Shown here: positions 57,116 through 64,000 of the stretch, piece after piece | Layout of the letters: every line of letters begins with the position of its first letter | Position numbering within the stretch: position 1 is the stretch's first letter | Assembly (NCBI GenBank): GCA_964595575.1 | Contig: CAZQRA010000007.1 | Coordinates: 22,010 to 86,009 of the forward strand | DNA: 64,000 bases | Source of the DNA: PALSA-612 sp964595575 | GTDB lineage: Bacteria; Actinomycetota; Thermoleophilia; Gaiellales; Gaiellaceae | Direction: 5' to 3' | Notes under the pieces: generated by a model | What the model saw: the letters and a program-made list of their open reading frames with translations, nothing else | The model's database searches: none | Told to the model about the DNA's origin: nothing | Translations under genes and position numbers: made by a program

Positions 57116-59263
57116 ATGCCACCGCCGCTCCTCACGCTCGCTATCGCATCCGAGCTCTCCGCTCCTTCGTCGCTCGACCTTGCCCTTAGGGGCTGGCTTA
57201 CCCTCCTCGTCCTCGTCGGCCTCGGCATCGCCGCCCAGACGGTGGTGGAGAGGGCTGACCGGGACCGGGCTCACCGGGTCGCCGTCGTCGTCTGCCTGGC
57301 GGCTGCCTCGCTGCTCCTCTCTCCCGGCCAGATCGTGCTCGCCGCCCTCCTGCTCTACCTCCCCCGGTGGCTGAAGACGCTCCAGGCTCCCTGGCAGGCC
57401 CACGCCTTCGAGCTCTCCGCCGACCTCCTGGGCGGAACGGCAGCCTGGGGAGCGGCCTCCGCCCTCGGCCACCTGGTGTCGGGCGGGATCGGTGCCGAGG
57501 CATCCCTGGCCGTGAGCGGCCTGGGGGCCTGTCTGGCCCTGGCCGGGGCCGGGCGTCTTCCCCTCCTCCTCGGCGCGCGCCGCAAGGGGGACGAGGAGGA
57601 ACAGGGCGGCCGCGTGCGCCCGCCCGCTCTCGCCCTCGGGACGGAGCTCGCCCTGGCCGCCCTCGGGATCGCGCTCTCGGCCATGTGGCTCCTCGATCCT
57701 TGGCTTCTCCCCTTCGCCGCCGCTCCCTTCCTCCTCGTCCAGCGCTCCTTCCGCATCCCCCTCCTCGAGCACCAAGCTCGCCTGGATCCCAAGACAGGGC
57801 TCTTCAACGCCGCCTACTTCGACGTCGCCCTGGAGCGAGAGCTCGCTCGGGCTCGGGCCTTCGGTCGGCCGCTCGCGGTGATGGTGGCCGACCTCGACCT
57901 CCTGCGGGAGATCAACTCCGCGCACGGCCACCTGGGCGGCGACGCCGTGATCCGCGGGGTCGCCACCATCCTCGAGAAGAGCCTCCGACCCCAGGACGTG
58001 GCTGCCCGCTTCGGCGGGGAGGAGCTGGCCGTGATCCTCCCGGGGGTGGACGCAAGCGGCGCCCTCAGCGTGGCCGAGCGCCTGCGTCGGGCGGTTGCCT
58101 CCACGGCCTTCTCCAGCCGAGCGGGAGGCGGGCCCATCCGGGCGTCCCTGTCGATCGGGGTAGCCGCCTTCCCCGAGCACGGCACGACCGCCACCGAGCT
58201 CGTCCACCGGGCCGATCTTGCCGTCTATCGGGCCAAGCTCCAGGGCAGAAACCGGGTCGTGGCCGCCTCCCGCGATCCGCTGGCGACGCCCCTCGAGCTC
58301 ACCTCGCCTGGGAAGGGCGCTTCGCCTGCCCCGGCGGAGGAGGTCGTGGAGAGCGAGGCAAAGCCCACGCCCGAGGAGGGGCGGGCACGGCCCCGGCTCT
58401 TCCCCTTGGCGGTCGCCCTTCTTTCTGCCTCCGCTGCCTCCTCCTCTGTGGCTCTCGTCCTGGCCTCCAAGGCGCCTGTGCCGGCCCTCGTCCTCGCTGC
58501 CGTCGCTCTCGCCCTGACGGCGGCGACCGTCGCTGCCCTCCGCCGCCGCAGCGACCTCGACCAGGCCGATCGGGCCCTGCAGAGGGCGAGACGGCTGTGG
58601 CAGGTGGCCGACAGCCTCCACGCCCGAGTGCTCGCCCTGGAGCGCGCCAACCGTCTGTTGCAAAAGCGCTCCCGGGCGGCGCTGGAAGCCCTCTCGGCCG
58701 CCGTCGACGCCCGCGACGCCCACGCGGCCGGCCACTCCCGCAGGGTGGAGCGCCTGGCCCTTGCCATCGGCCGGGAGCTGGGCCTGTCCCGGCACGAGCT
58801 GGAGGTGCTGGAGGTGGCGGCTCGCCTCCACGACATCGGCAAGCTGACCGTCCCCGAGGCCGTCCTCCTCAAGCCGTCTCGGCTCGACCCAGATGAGTGG
58901 AGCCTGGTCGAGCGCCACCCCGAGGAAGGAGAGCGCCTGATCGCGCAGCTCGGCTTCTTGGCGGATGCCCTCCCCGCCATCCGCCACCACCACGAGCGCT
59001 ACGACGGCAGCGGCTACCCGGACGGGCTGGCCGGAGAGGAGATCCCCCTTGGCGCCCGCATCATCCACCTTGCCGACGCCCTCGACGCCATGCTCACGCC
59101 CCGCGTCTACCGGCCGGCCCTATCCCCCGCAGAGGCATTGGAGGAGCTTCGTCGCGGCTCCGGCAGCCAGTTCTGTCCCCGCTGCCTCGAGGCCCTGGAG
59201 CGGGTGATGCTGGCCGAGCTGGCCCAGGGAGCGGACGTGCCCGCCGAGCTCCTGGCCTGCTGA
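57116..59263 (+). CDS. Membrane GGDEF plus HD-GYP protein (c-di-GMP synthesis and breakdown)
   Basis: A 715-residue protein. Residues 1-220 hold several membrane helices. A GGDEF domain follows (DPKTGLFNAAYFD ... ARFGGEELAVILPG), with an inhibitory I-site RPQD five residues before GGEEL. Two further helices (about 430-480) are followed by a coiled stretch. A full HD-GYP domain ends the protein: GHSRRVERL, RLHDIGKL, RHPEEGERL and HHHERYDGSGYPDG. Both catalytic sets look intact, so it could make and degrade c-di-GMP. AGGAGG is only 1 nt from the ATG, while TAGTCT (57096-57101) would give a short leader; the exact start is uncertain. Confidence 0.9.
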   Translation: MPPPLLTLAIASELSAPSSLDLALRGWLTLLVLVGLGIAAQTVVERADRDRAHRVAVVVCLAAASLLLSPGQIVLAALLLYLPRWLKTLQAPWQAHAFELSADLLGGTAAWGAASALGHLVSGGIGAEASLAVSGLGACLALAGAGRLPLLLGARRKGDEEEQGGRVRPPALALGTELALAALGIALSAMWLLDPWLLPFAAAPFLLVQRSFRIPLLEHQARLDPKTGLFNAAYFDVALERELARARAFGRPLAVMVADLDLLREINSAHGHLGGDAVIRGVATILEKSLRPQDVAARFGGEELAVILPGVDASGALSVAERLRRAVASTAFSSRAGGGPIRASLSIGVAAFPEHGTTATELVHRADLAVYRAKLQGRNRVVAASRDPLATPLELTSPGKGASPAPAEEVVESEAKPTPEEGRARPRLFPLAVALLSASAASSSVALVLASKAPVPALVLAAVALALTAATVAALRRRSDLDQADRALQRARRLWQVADSLHARVLALERANRLLQKRSRAALEALSAAVDARDAHAAGHSRRVERLALAIGRELGLSRHELEVLEVAARLHDIGKLTVPEAVLLKPSRLDPDEWSLVERHPEEGERLIAQLGFLADALPAIRHHHERYDGSGYPDGLAGEEIPLGARIIHLADALDAMLTPRVYRPALSPAEALEELRRGSGSQFCPRCLEALERVMLAELAQGADVPAELLAC

Positions 59264-59313
59264 GCCGGCCGTCAAGACGCTCGGGTCGTGCTTGCGCCTT
59301 GCCCAGGACGCTC

Positions 59314-59319
59314 TATTCT
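59314..59319 (+). promoter_or_regulatory. -10 box of the HEAR-repeat gene (leaderless type)
   Basis: TATTCT ends 7 nt before ATG 59327 with no Shine-Dalgarno. Confidence 0.5.
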
Positions 59320-59326
59320 AATTGCC

Positions 59327-60028
59327 ATGCCCCGGCGCCGCGCCTACCGCGCCCTCGCCCGCATCGACCCCGCCGCGCTGGCCGCCTTCCAGGCGGGAAT
59401 CCGGAAGCGCTACACGGACGAGCAGATCCTGGCCGAGCTCAGGGCCTGCGCCGAGCGGCTGGGCCGCTCTCCCACCATGCGCGACCTCGCGGCCGACCCC
59501 GAGGCCTCCGTCCATCCCCAGACCGTGGTGGAGCGGTTCGGAAGCTGGAATCGGGCCAAGCGCCTGGCCGGGCTCGTCCCCCGGCGCTTCGCCACCAAGG
59601 AGGAGCTCCTCCGCTGCCTCCGGGAGCTGGGCGAGGAGCTGGGCCGCGTCCCCACGGCCAAGGACCTGGACGCCCGCCGTGGTCGCCTGCCCTCGAAGTC
59701 GCTCTACTGGCACACCTTCGGGTCGCTGGCGAGCGCTTTGCGCCAGGCGGGATTCGACGTCCCCGTGGGGGAGGAGCGCCTGGAGCGGGCCATCGAGCAG
59801 GGAGCGAGGCTCGCCCGCCACCTGGGCCGCCTGCCCAAGTTCGCCGACTGGGCAGAGGCCCGCCGACGCGATCCTGCCCTGCTCAGCGAGTGGCAGGTGT
59901 ACCGCATGCTCGACGCCAGGAGGGGCGCCTGGGCCACCTTCCAGTTCCTGGTGCGGGAGCGGCTGGTCGCGGAGGGGGTGGAGGTGGCGGCGGACGGCTC
60001 CCTGAGGAAGGAGGAAGGGCGCGCTTAG
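59327..60028 (+). CDS. Protein with tandem homing-endonuclease-associated (HEAR) repeats
   Basis: A 233-residue protein built from two clear and one degenerate copy of the HNH_repeat/HEAR module. Repeat 1 (about 30-84) has LGRSPTMRDL ... RFGSWNRAKRLAGL; repeat 2 (90-144) has LGRVPTAKDL ... TFGSLASALRQAGF; repeat 3 (150-213) has HLGRLPKFADW and a modified end. These modules are DNA-binding helical units found beside homing nucleases; no HNH or LAGLIDADG nuclease motif is present. It sits 34 nt upstream of a sigma-70 gene in the same orientation, so a regulatory role on DNA is inferred. Confidence 0.8.
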   Translation: MPRRRAYRALARIDPAALAAFQAGIRKRYTDEQILAELRACAERLGRSPTMRDLAADPEASVHPQTVVERFGSWNRAKRLAGLVPRRFATKEELLRCLRELGEELGRVPTAKDLDARRGRLPSKSLYWHTFGSLASALRQAGFDVPVGEERLERAIEQGARLARHLGRLPKFADWAEARRRDPALLSEWQVYRMLDARRGAWATFQFLVRERLVAEGVEVAADGSLRKEEGRA

Positions 60029-60062
60029 GCTCGGCCTCGGTCCTGCCGATACCTGGAGGGTC

Positions 60063-60986
60063 ATGGCCGAGCCTGCCTCCACGAGCGACCACGAGCATCC
60101 CGATCTCGATACGCGTCTTTTCCCCGCCGAGGCACCGGAAAGCGAGGAGAGCGGCGACGAGGAGACCCAGGATCCCCTCAAGCTCTACGTCCGCCAGATC
60201 GGGGATGGGCCCCTCCTCACCCGCGAGGAGGAGCGCGAGCTTGCCCGGCGCAAGGACGCCGGCGACGAGGAGGCAAAGCGGCGGCTGATCGAGGCCAACT
60301 TGCGCCTCGTGATGTCGATCACGAGGAACTACACCAAGGCCAGCGTTCCGCTCCTCGACCTCATCCAGGAGGGCAACCTGGGCCTGATCAGGGCGGTGGA
60401 GAAGTTCGACTACCGCATGGGGTACAAGCTCTCCACCTACGCCACCTGGTGGATTCGCCAGGCCATCACCCGAGCCCTGGCCGACCAGGGGAGGCTCATC
60501 CGGCTTCCGGTGCACGTGGCCGACCAGGCCCGGCGGGTGATGCGGGCCCGGCGCGTCCTCGCCCAGCGGCTGAGCCAGGAGCCCACCCCCGAGCAGATCG
60601 CCGCCGAGAGCGGGCTCCCCGAGAGCCGGGTGAAGGAGCTCCTGCAGCTGATCGAGGAGCCAGTGAGCCTGGAGGCGCGAGTGGGGGAGGGAGACAGCCC
60701 CTACGGCGACCTGATCGAGGACGCGAGCGTGGAGGACCCCGAGGACGTGGTGGGAGAGCGCTTCCGCAGCCGGGAGCTCGACCAGGCTCTGGCCCAGATC
60801 GAGCCCCGCCTACGGGAGCTCTTGGAGCGCCGCTACGGCTTGGGAGGACGGCCCCAGCAGACCCTGGAGGAGATCGGCCGCGAGCTGGGGGTCACCCGGG
60901 AGCGGGTGCGCCAGCTGGAGAGCCGGGCCCTGCGGGCCTTGCGCGCCATCGCTCCCGGCCTCGCCCACTACCTGCGCACGGCCTAG
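60063..60986 (+). CDS. RNA polymerase sigma-70 family factor (group 1/2, no region 1.1)
   Basis: A 307-residue sigma factor with regions 1.2 (DPLKLYVRQIGDGPLLTREE), 2 (LLDLIQEGNLGLIRAVEKFD; YKLSTYATWWIRQAITRAL), 3 and 4 (TLEEIGRELGVTRERVRQLE). The short acidic N terminus replaces region 1.1. It resembles primary-type sigma factors and should read a similar -35/-10 promoter. It is probably co-transcribed with the HEAR-repeat gene and converges on rpoD with only 21 bp between stops, an unusual pairing. Confidence 0.93.
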   Translation: MAEPASTSDHEHPDLDTRLFPAEAPESEESGDEETQDPLKLYVRQIGDGPLLTREEERELARRKDAGDEEAKRRLIEANLRLVMSITRNYTKASVPLLDLIQEGNLGLIRAVEKFDYRMGYKLSTYATWWIRQAITRALADQGRLIRLPVHVADQARRVMRARRVLAQRLSQEPTPEQIAAESGLPESRVKELLQLIEEPVSLEARVGEGDSPYGDLIEDASVEDPEDVVGERFRSRELDQALAQIEPRLRELLERRYGLGGRPQQTLEEIGRELGVTRERVRQLESRALRALRAIAPGLAHYLRTA

Positions 60987-61007
60987 CGCAAGGCCGCCGG
61001 AGAGCGA

Positions 61008-62075
61008 TCAGTGGGGGACGGCCTGGATCTCCTGGAGGGTGGCCAGGCGGCGCAGGGCCTCGACCTCGATCTGCCGTACCCGCTCTCGGGTCAGGCCTAG
61101 CCGACGGCCGATCTCCTCGAGCGTCTTCGGCTCCTGCTCTCCCAGCCCGTAGCGGAGCGCCAGCACCTGCCGCTCCCGCTCGCTGAGGGTGGCGAGGGCC
61201 TGCCGAAGCGCCTGGGTGCGGAGGGATATCTCCACCTCCTCGTCGGGGAGCGGTCCCTCCCCGGCCACGAAGTCGCCCAGGACCGCCTCCTCCTGGTCGC
61301 CTACGGGCTGATCCAAGCTGGTGGCAGCCCGCGCCGCCGCCCGCACCTCCCGGGCCTGCTGCAGAGGAAGGCTCGCCTCCTCGGCGATCTCCTCCAAAGA
61401 GGGCTCCCGGCCGAGCATGGTCCAGAGGTTACGTTCCGCCCGGTTCATCTTCTGGAGCCGCTCCACGATGTGCACAGGCATGCGGATCGTGCGGGCCTTG
61501 TCGGCCAGGGCCCTGGCCACCGCCTGCCTGATCCACCAGGTCGCGTACGTGGAGAACTTGTAGCCCCGCCTCCAGTCGAACTTCTCCACGGCCCGGATCA
61601 GCCCCAGCGTCCCCTCCTGGATCAAATCGAGGAAGGGAAGGCCCTGGTTGCGGTAGTTCTTGGCGATGGAGACGACCAGGCGCAGGTTGGACTGGATCAT
61701 CCGCTGCTTCGCCTCCACATCGCCCCGCTCGATGCGCTTGGCCAGCTCCACCTCCTGGGCCGCGGTGAGGAGGGGGTGGCGCCCGGCCTCCCGCAGGAAG
61801 AGCTGCAGGGCGTCGGTGGTGGTCTCCACGGGAGCGGTGAGGAGCTGGGCGATCGAGCCCCCGTCGTCCTCGATGACGTCGATCCCCCGGGCCTCTAGCT
61901 CCCGGTACACGAGGTCGATCTCCACGGGGTCGAGGCCGTGGGCATCGAGCACCTCCAAGAGCTCGGAGGCGCGCACGAGCCCGGTGGCCTCGGCAGACTC
62001 CAGCAGCGAGTGGAAGTCCTCGGCCTGGGCCAGAGCCTCGAAGTCCACCGTCGGCTCGGGCTGCTCGCTCGTCAT
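61008..62075 (-). CDS. rpoD: Principal-type RNA polymerase sigma factor
   Basis: A 355-residue sigma factor with an N-terminal region-1.1-like domain (LLESAEATGLVRASELLEVL ... GIDVIEDD), regions 1.2 (DALQLFLREAGRHPLLTAAQ), 2 (LPFLDLIQEGTLGLIRAVEK; YKFSTYATWWIRQAVARAL), 3 and 4 (TLEEIGRRLGLTRERVRQIE). Region 1.1 is a feature of housekeeping sigma factors, so this is the better candidate for the main sigma; an alternative primary-like factor is possible. A -10-like TATCCT on the minus strand (62158-62153) gives a leader of about 70 nt. Confidence 0.9.
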   Translation of the reverse strand: MTSEQPEPTVDFEALAQAEDFHSLLESAEATGLVRASELLEVLDAHGLDPVEIDLVYRELEARGIDVIEDDGGSIAQLLTAPVETTTDALQLFLREAGRHPLLTAAQEVELAKRIERGDVEAKQRMIQSNLRLVVSIAKNYRNQGLPFLDLIQEGTLGLIRAVEKFDWRRGYKFSTYATWWIRQAVARALADKARTIRMPVHIVERLQKMNRAERNLWTMLGREPSLEEIAEEASLPLQQAREVRAAARAATSLDQPVGDQEEAVLGDFVAGEGPLPDEEVEISLRTQALRQALATLSERERQVLALRYGLGEQEPKTLEEIGRRLGLTRERVRQIEVEALRRLATLQEIQAVPH

Positions 62076-62208
62076 CCTGCCTCGGCCTCCACCTCCGGGA
62101 CGCTCCCGCGTTGCTCGTGCCCTTCGTCGCGACTGGGCGTGGGCGCCCGCTAAGGATAGCCCGAATGGCTACAAAAGCGAAGCGGCCGGCCCCCTTCCTC
62201 TCTGCACG

Positions 62209-62227
62209 ATAACCCGGGTTATGTCAA
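62209..62227 (-). promoter_or_regulatory. Palindrome overlapping a TTGACA element upstream of rpoD
   Basis: ATAACCCGGGTTAT (62209-62222) is a perfect 14-bp palindrome. On the minus strand it directly follows a consensus -35, TTGACA (62227-62222), but no good -10 lies 16-18 nt on. It may be an operator or activator site for rpoD, or serve uppP on the other strand. Confidence 0.5.
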
Positions 62228-62283
62228 GTTCGTCTGCCTCGGAGGCGTTTCCGCTCTCCTCCCTCCCCCTCGTCGCCTGCCCG

Positions 62284-62289
62284 TAGGAT
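62284..62289 (+). promoter_or_regulatory. -10 box of uppP (leaderless type)
   Basis: TAGGAT ends 8 nt before ATG 62298 with no Shine-Dalgarno. Confidence 0.45.
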
Positions 62290-62297
62290 TGGCGCCC

Positions 62298-63236
62298 ATG
62301 GGGGCGCGCCTGGGCATGCTGGCAGCGGCCGGGGCGCTCCTCGCGGCCGTCGTCCTCGCCGTTCTCGGCGTCGGCCAGGATCCCGGGTCCCTCTCCGGAT
62401 GGCAGGCCTTGGTTCTGGGCGCCGTCCAAGGGGCTACCGAGCTTCTGCCCATCTCCTCCTCCGGGCACCTCGTCCTCGTGCCCTGGCTCGCCGACTGGAC
62501 GTACCTCAGGGAGAACCCCGACCTCAACAAGACCTTCGACGTAGCCCTCCACCTGGGAACCCTCGTGGCAGTGGTCGCGTACTTCCGGGGTGAGGTGGCC
62601 CGCCTCACCGTGGCCCTGGCTCGCTCCCTGCGCGCCCGCCGGGCGGCGACCGAGGACGAGCGCCTGGCCTGGGTAGTGGCCATCGCCACCGTTCCCGCGG
62701 TGGTGGCGGGGGCGGCGGGCGAGGGCGTGGTCGAGGAGCGGCTGGGCGAGCCCTGGCAGATAGCCCTCTTTCTCGCGCTGTTCGGGGCGGTGCTTTTCGC
62801 CGTCGACCGACGGCCGACCAGCCGGGATCTCCTCGATCTCCGCTACCGGGACGGCCTCGTCCTCGGCCTGGCCCAGGCTCTCTCCCTCGCTCCCGGAGTG
62901 TCTCGGTCGGGGATCGTCATCAGCGCCGCCCGTCTCCTTGCCCTCGATCGGGACGCGTCGGCGCGGATCTCGTTCCTGCTCCTCATCCCGGTAGTGCTGG
63001 GGGCCTCCGTCTACAAGGGGATCACCGACGTCCTCCTGACCGGCCTCCCCCCCGGGTCGGTGGGGCCGTTCCTCGTCGGCATGCTGGCCGCCTTCGCTAC
63101 CGGGGCCGCCGCCGTCTCCGGCCTGCTCGGCTACGTGCGCCGACACACGTACGGGGCGTTCGTGCTCTACCGCGTGCTGGCAGCGGGGCTCGTTCTCTCC
63201 CTGATCGCCGCCGGCGTGCGGGGGGCGAGCTTCTGA
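62298..63236 (+). CDS. uppP: Undecaprenyl-diphosphatase
   Basis: A 312-residue membrane enzyme of the BacA/UppP family that recycles undecaprenyl diphosphate, the lipid carrier of peptidoglycan. The two active-site regions are GATELLPISSSGHLVL (about residues 47-62) and LAPGVSRSGIVISAARLL (about 197-214). About eight hydrophobic helices are visible. ATG 62298 fits the -10 spacing better than an upstream TTG. Overexpression of this family gives bacitracin resistance in other bacteria. Confidence 0.95.
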   Translation: MGARLGMLAAAGALLAAVVLAVLGVGQDPGSLSGWQALVLGAVQGATELLPISSSGHLVLVPWLADWTYLRENPDLNKTFDVALHLGTLVAVVAYFRGEVARLTVALARSLRARRAATEDERLAWVVAIATVPAVVAGAAGEGVVEERLGEPWQIALFLALFGAVLFAVDRRPTSRDLLDLRYRDGLVLGLAQALSLAPGVSRSGIVISAARLLALDRDASARISFLLLIPVVLGASVYKGITDVLLTGLPPGSVGPFLVGMLAAFATGAAAVSGLLGYVRRHTYGAFVLYRVLAAGLVLSLIAAGVRGASF

Positions 63237-63256
63237 CCGCGAGCTCTTCCTGGAGA

Positions 63257-63281
63257 AACTCTTCGCAAATTGCGAGAAGTT
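63257..63281. promoter_or_regulatory. 25-bp inverted repeat, candidate operator
   Basis: AACT-CT-TCGCAA-A-TTGCGA-GA-AGTT is centred on A63269; 10 of 12 positions on each side are complementary. It is AT-rich for this genome and ends 15 nt before a -35 box. This is a typical shape for a dimeric repressor site. As RNA its loop would be too small for a normal hairpin. Confidence 0.55.
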
Positions 63282-63295
63282 CCTTCCGCGACCCC

Positions 63296-63324
63296 TTGAG
63301 CACCTCCTCGCTCCGGTGTAGGTT
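63296..63324 (+). promoter_or_regulatory. Promoter of the 63331 transcript
   Basis: -35 TTGAGC (63296-63301), a 17-nt spacer and -10 TAGGTT (63319-63324). This is one of the best-formed promoters in the window and predicts a start near 63331. Confidence 0.55.
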
Positions 63325-63330
63325 CCCTCC

Positions 63331-63447
63331 TGCGCCGAGCACGGGGCGCAAGTAGGACGAAGCCTATCCCGCGGGCAGTACGCGGTAGCGGAAAGTCGGC
63401 GGGGTCGGTGGACGAACGCGTTACCGGCTCGGCGAACGTTTGGTCCC
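63331..63447 (+). ncRNA. Candidate small RNA or long leader
   Basis: The gap 63237-63480 has no gene. From the predicted start the RNA forms successive hairpins: TGCGCC (63331-63336) with GGCGCA (63345-63350); TAGG with CCTA at about 63353-63366; CCGCG with CGCGG at about 63369-63385. A last hairpin GGAC...GTCC flanks AACG...CGTT at about 63412-63447. The downstream small gene has its own leaderless -10 (63469-63474), so this RNA may be independent. It does not match a riboswitch or SRP RNA that I know. The boundaries are approximate. Confidence 0.4.
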
Positions 63448-63468
63448 AGCCGCTGCCCCGTCGTGGGC

Positions 63469-63474
63469 TAGGAT
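63469..63474 (+). promoter_or_regulatory. -10 box of the small membrane protein gene
   Basis: TAGGAT ends 6 nt before GTG 63481 with no Shine-Dalgarno. Confidence 0.45.
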
Positions 63475-63480
63475 CGATCC

Positions 63481-63693
63481 GTGCGTCTGCGCCTGCCCAG
63501 CATCTCCCCAGGGGTGGTCGCCTTCGTCTGGGGACTCGTGTTTGCCCTGTACGTGTGGGCGTTCATGCTGGGCGTGGGCGTGTCCAACTTCCTCGCCACC
63601 ATCGTCGGCGCCCTCGTCCTGGCCGCGACCTTCGTCTACGTGCGCGTGCTCGGCTTTCCGGCGCGCCGCAGGCAGGCCCGCCGACGGCGGTGA
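63481..63693 (+). CDS. Small two-helix membrane protein
   Basis: A 70-residue protein with two hydrophobic helices (about 10-30 and 36-56) and a very basic C-terminal tail (RRRQARRRR). No family is recognised. The GTG start is fixed by a TAGGAT box 6 nt upstream. Its last 58 bp overlap a minus-strand open frame. The basic tail would lie in the cytoplasm and might touch nucleic acid or anionic lipid; that is only a guess. Confidence 0.6.
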   Translation: MRLRLPSISPGVVAFVWGLVFALYVWAFMLGVGVSNFLATIVGALVLAATFVYVRVLGFPARRRQARRRR

Positions 63694-63857
63694 TCCCCCG
63701 AGAGGGCGAACAGGAGGAGGCGGGCCAGCTCCTTGCCCACCCTCTCCTCCAGGCGCGCCTGCGCCCCGGGCTCCGCGCTGCCCTCGGCGAAGGCACGACA
63801 GTGGTCGAGCAGCCTCTCCGTCCCGGGGTCGCGATGGATAGCGTAGGCAAGGCGCAT
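63636..63857 (-). CDS. Possible small helical protein, minus strand
   Basis: A 73-residue frame beginning MRLAYAIHRDPGTERLLDHC, followed by ARLEERVGKELARLLLFALS. Codon third positions are G/C-rich in the first 55 codons, as in real genes here, and GGGAG precedes the ATG closely. The basic end overlaps the plus-strand membrane gene antisense, so either the two genes truly converge or this frame is partly a shadow. No family is recognised. Confidence 0.35.
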   Translation of the reverse strand: MRLAYAIHRDPGTERLLDHCRAFAEGSAEPGAQARLEERVGKELARLLLFALSGDHRRRRACLRRAGKPSTRT

Positions 63858-63938
63858 CTCCCGGCGAGATCGGGCGGGGTCGGCGCCGGCTCCATCCCTA
63901 GCGCGGGTAGCCCCTGGGAGGGAGCGCGCGGAGCTCGG

Positions 63939-64000
63939 CTAGCCCGCTAGCCGACGGACGTCGACGGGGCCCGAGCGAAGCTCCTCCCTCAGCTCCTGCA
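63939..64000 (-). CDS. C-terminal end of a gene running off the window (minus strand)
   Basis: Reading in from the right edge, one frame gives QELREELRSGPVDVRRLAG and then TAG (63941-63939). The sequence looks like a genuine amphipathic C terminus. The family cannot be told from 19 residues. Confidence 0.45.
   Translation of the reverse strand, partial: QELREELRSGPVDVRRLAG

Noticed and set aside
63331..63400. Resemblance of GCACGGGGCGCAAG and GGACGAAGCC to a c-di-GMP-I riboswitch
   Set aside because: The order of helices is wrong: the GGACGAAGCC block sits inside a hairpin and the tetraloop/receptor pair is absent. I kept it only as an unclassified structured RNA.
1..64000. tRNA, rRNA, CRISPR arrays, insertion sequences and prophage genes
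   Set aside because: I looked in the gaps for T-loop signatures, regular spaced repeats, transposase motifs and terminal inverted repeats and found none.

Overview
This window is a dense, very GC-rich (by eye about 70%, not computed) stretch of a bacterial chromosome, almost certainly from an actinomycete in the broad sense (Actinomycetota). Supporting signs are an actinobacterial integration host factor (mihF) between the pyrimidine operon and gmk-rpoZ-coaBC, the order rpsO-pnp-M16 protease-dapB-dapA-rnj-ftsK, the order recA-recX-miaB-miaA-dapF-hflX, MurT/GatD, and many GTG starts. Some traits do not fit a mycobacterium or streptomycete: a PyrK/PyrD (class 1B) dihydroorotate dehydrogenase, RNase Y, an E. 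coli-type DapD, and a principal sigma factor beside a second sigma-70 gene. I infer a deep-branching lineage, perhaps Thermoleophilia/Gaiellales-like. That placement is inference.

Layout. 1-8640: pyrimidine operon pyrR-pyrB-pyrC-carA-carB-pyrK-pyrD with overlapping stops and starts, headed by a PyrR-type RNA hairpin that covers the pyrR ribosome binding site. 8706-12584: mihF, gmk, rpoZ, coaBC, a sugar nucleotidyltransferase, a TPR protein, dtd. 12585-12893: a gene-free stretch holding a candidate structured RNA and a hairpin abutting rimP. 12894-20408: rimP-nusA-ylxR-infB-ylxP-(29-codon ORF)-rbfA-nrnA-truB-ribF. 20488-25886: rpsO, a long RNase III-like hairpin, pnp, a SnoaL-like gene (minus), an M16 protease, dapB. 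25854-29725 (minus): a DUF5317-MFS fusion, an HD-GYP protein and a 26-residue membrane microprotein. 29832-36129: dapA, rnj, an unknown helical protein, ribokinase, ftsK. 36343-41805: a BMP-type nucleoside ABC importer. 41832-47697: a RodZ-like protein, cinA, thpR, recA, recX, rny. 47729-52585: miaB, miaA, dapF, and on the minus strand dapC-dapD. 52685-57011: hflX, dut, a Nudix gene, and murT-gatD (minus). 57116-63236: a GGDEF+HD-GYP protein, a HEAR-repeat protein, a sigma factor, rpoD (minus), uppP. 63237-64000: a palindrome, a promoter, a candidate small RNA, a small membrane protein and two minus-strand ends.

How it works together. The window joins pyrimidine synthesis, transcription/translation/RNA decay (nusA, infB, rbfA, pnp, rnj, rny, two sigma factors) and envelope and DAP metabolism (dapA, dapB, dapC, dapD, dapF-like, murT/gatD, uppP, rodZ-like). 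It also carries c-di-GMP turnover and nucleoside uptake. The most striking point is DapF: the substrate-binding residues are kept, but both catalytic cysteines are serines.

A recurrent regulatory pattern is a TANNNT-like -10 box ending 6-8 nt before the start codon with no Shine-Dalgarno, seen in front of about 15 genes. It implies widespread leaderless mRNAs and was used here to choose several starts.
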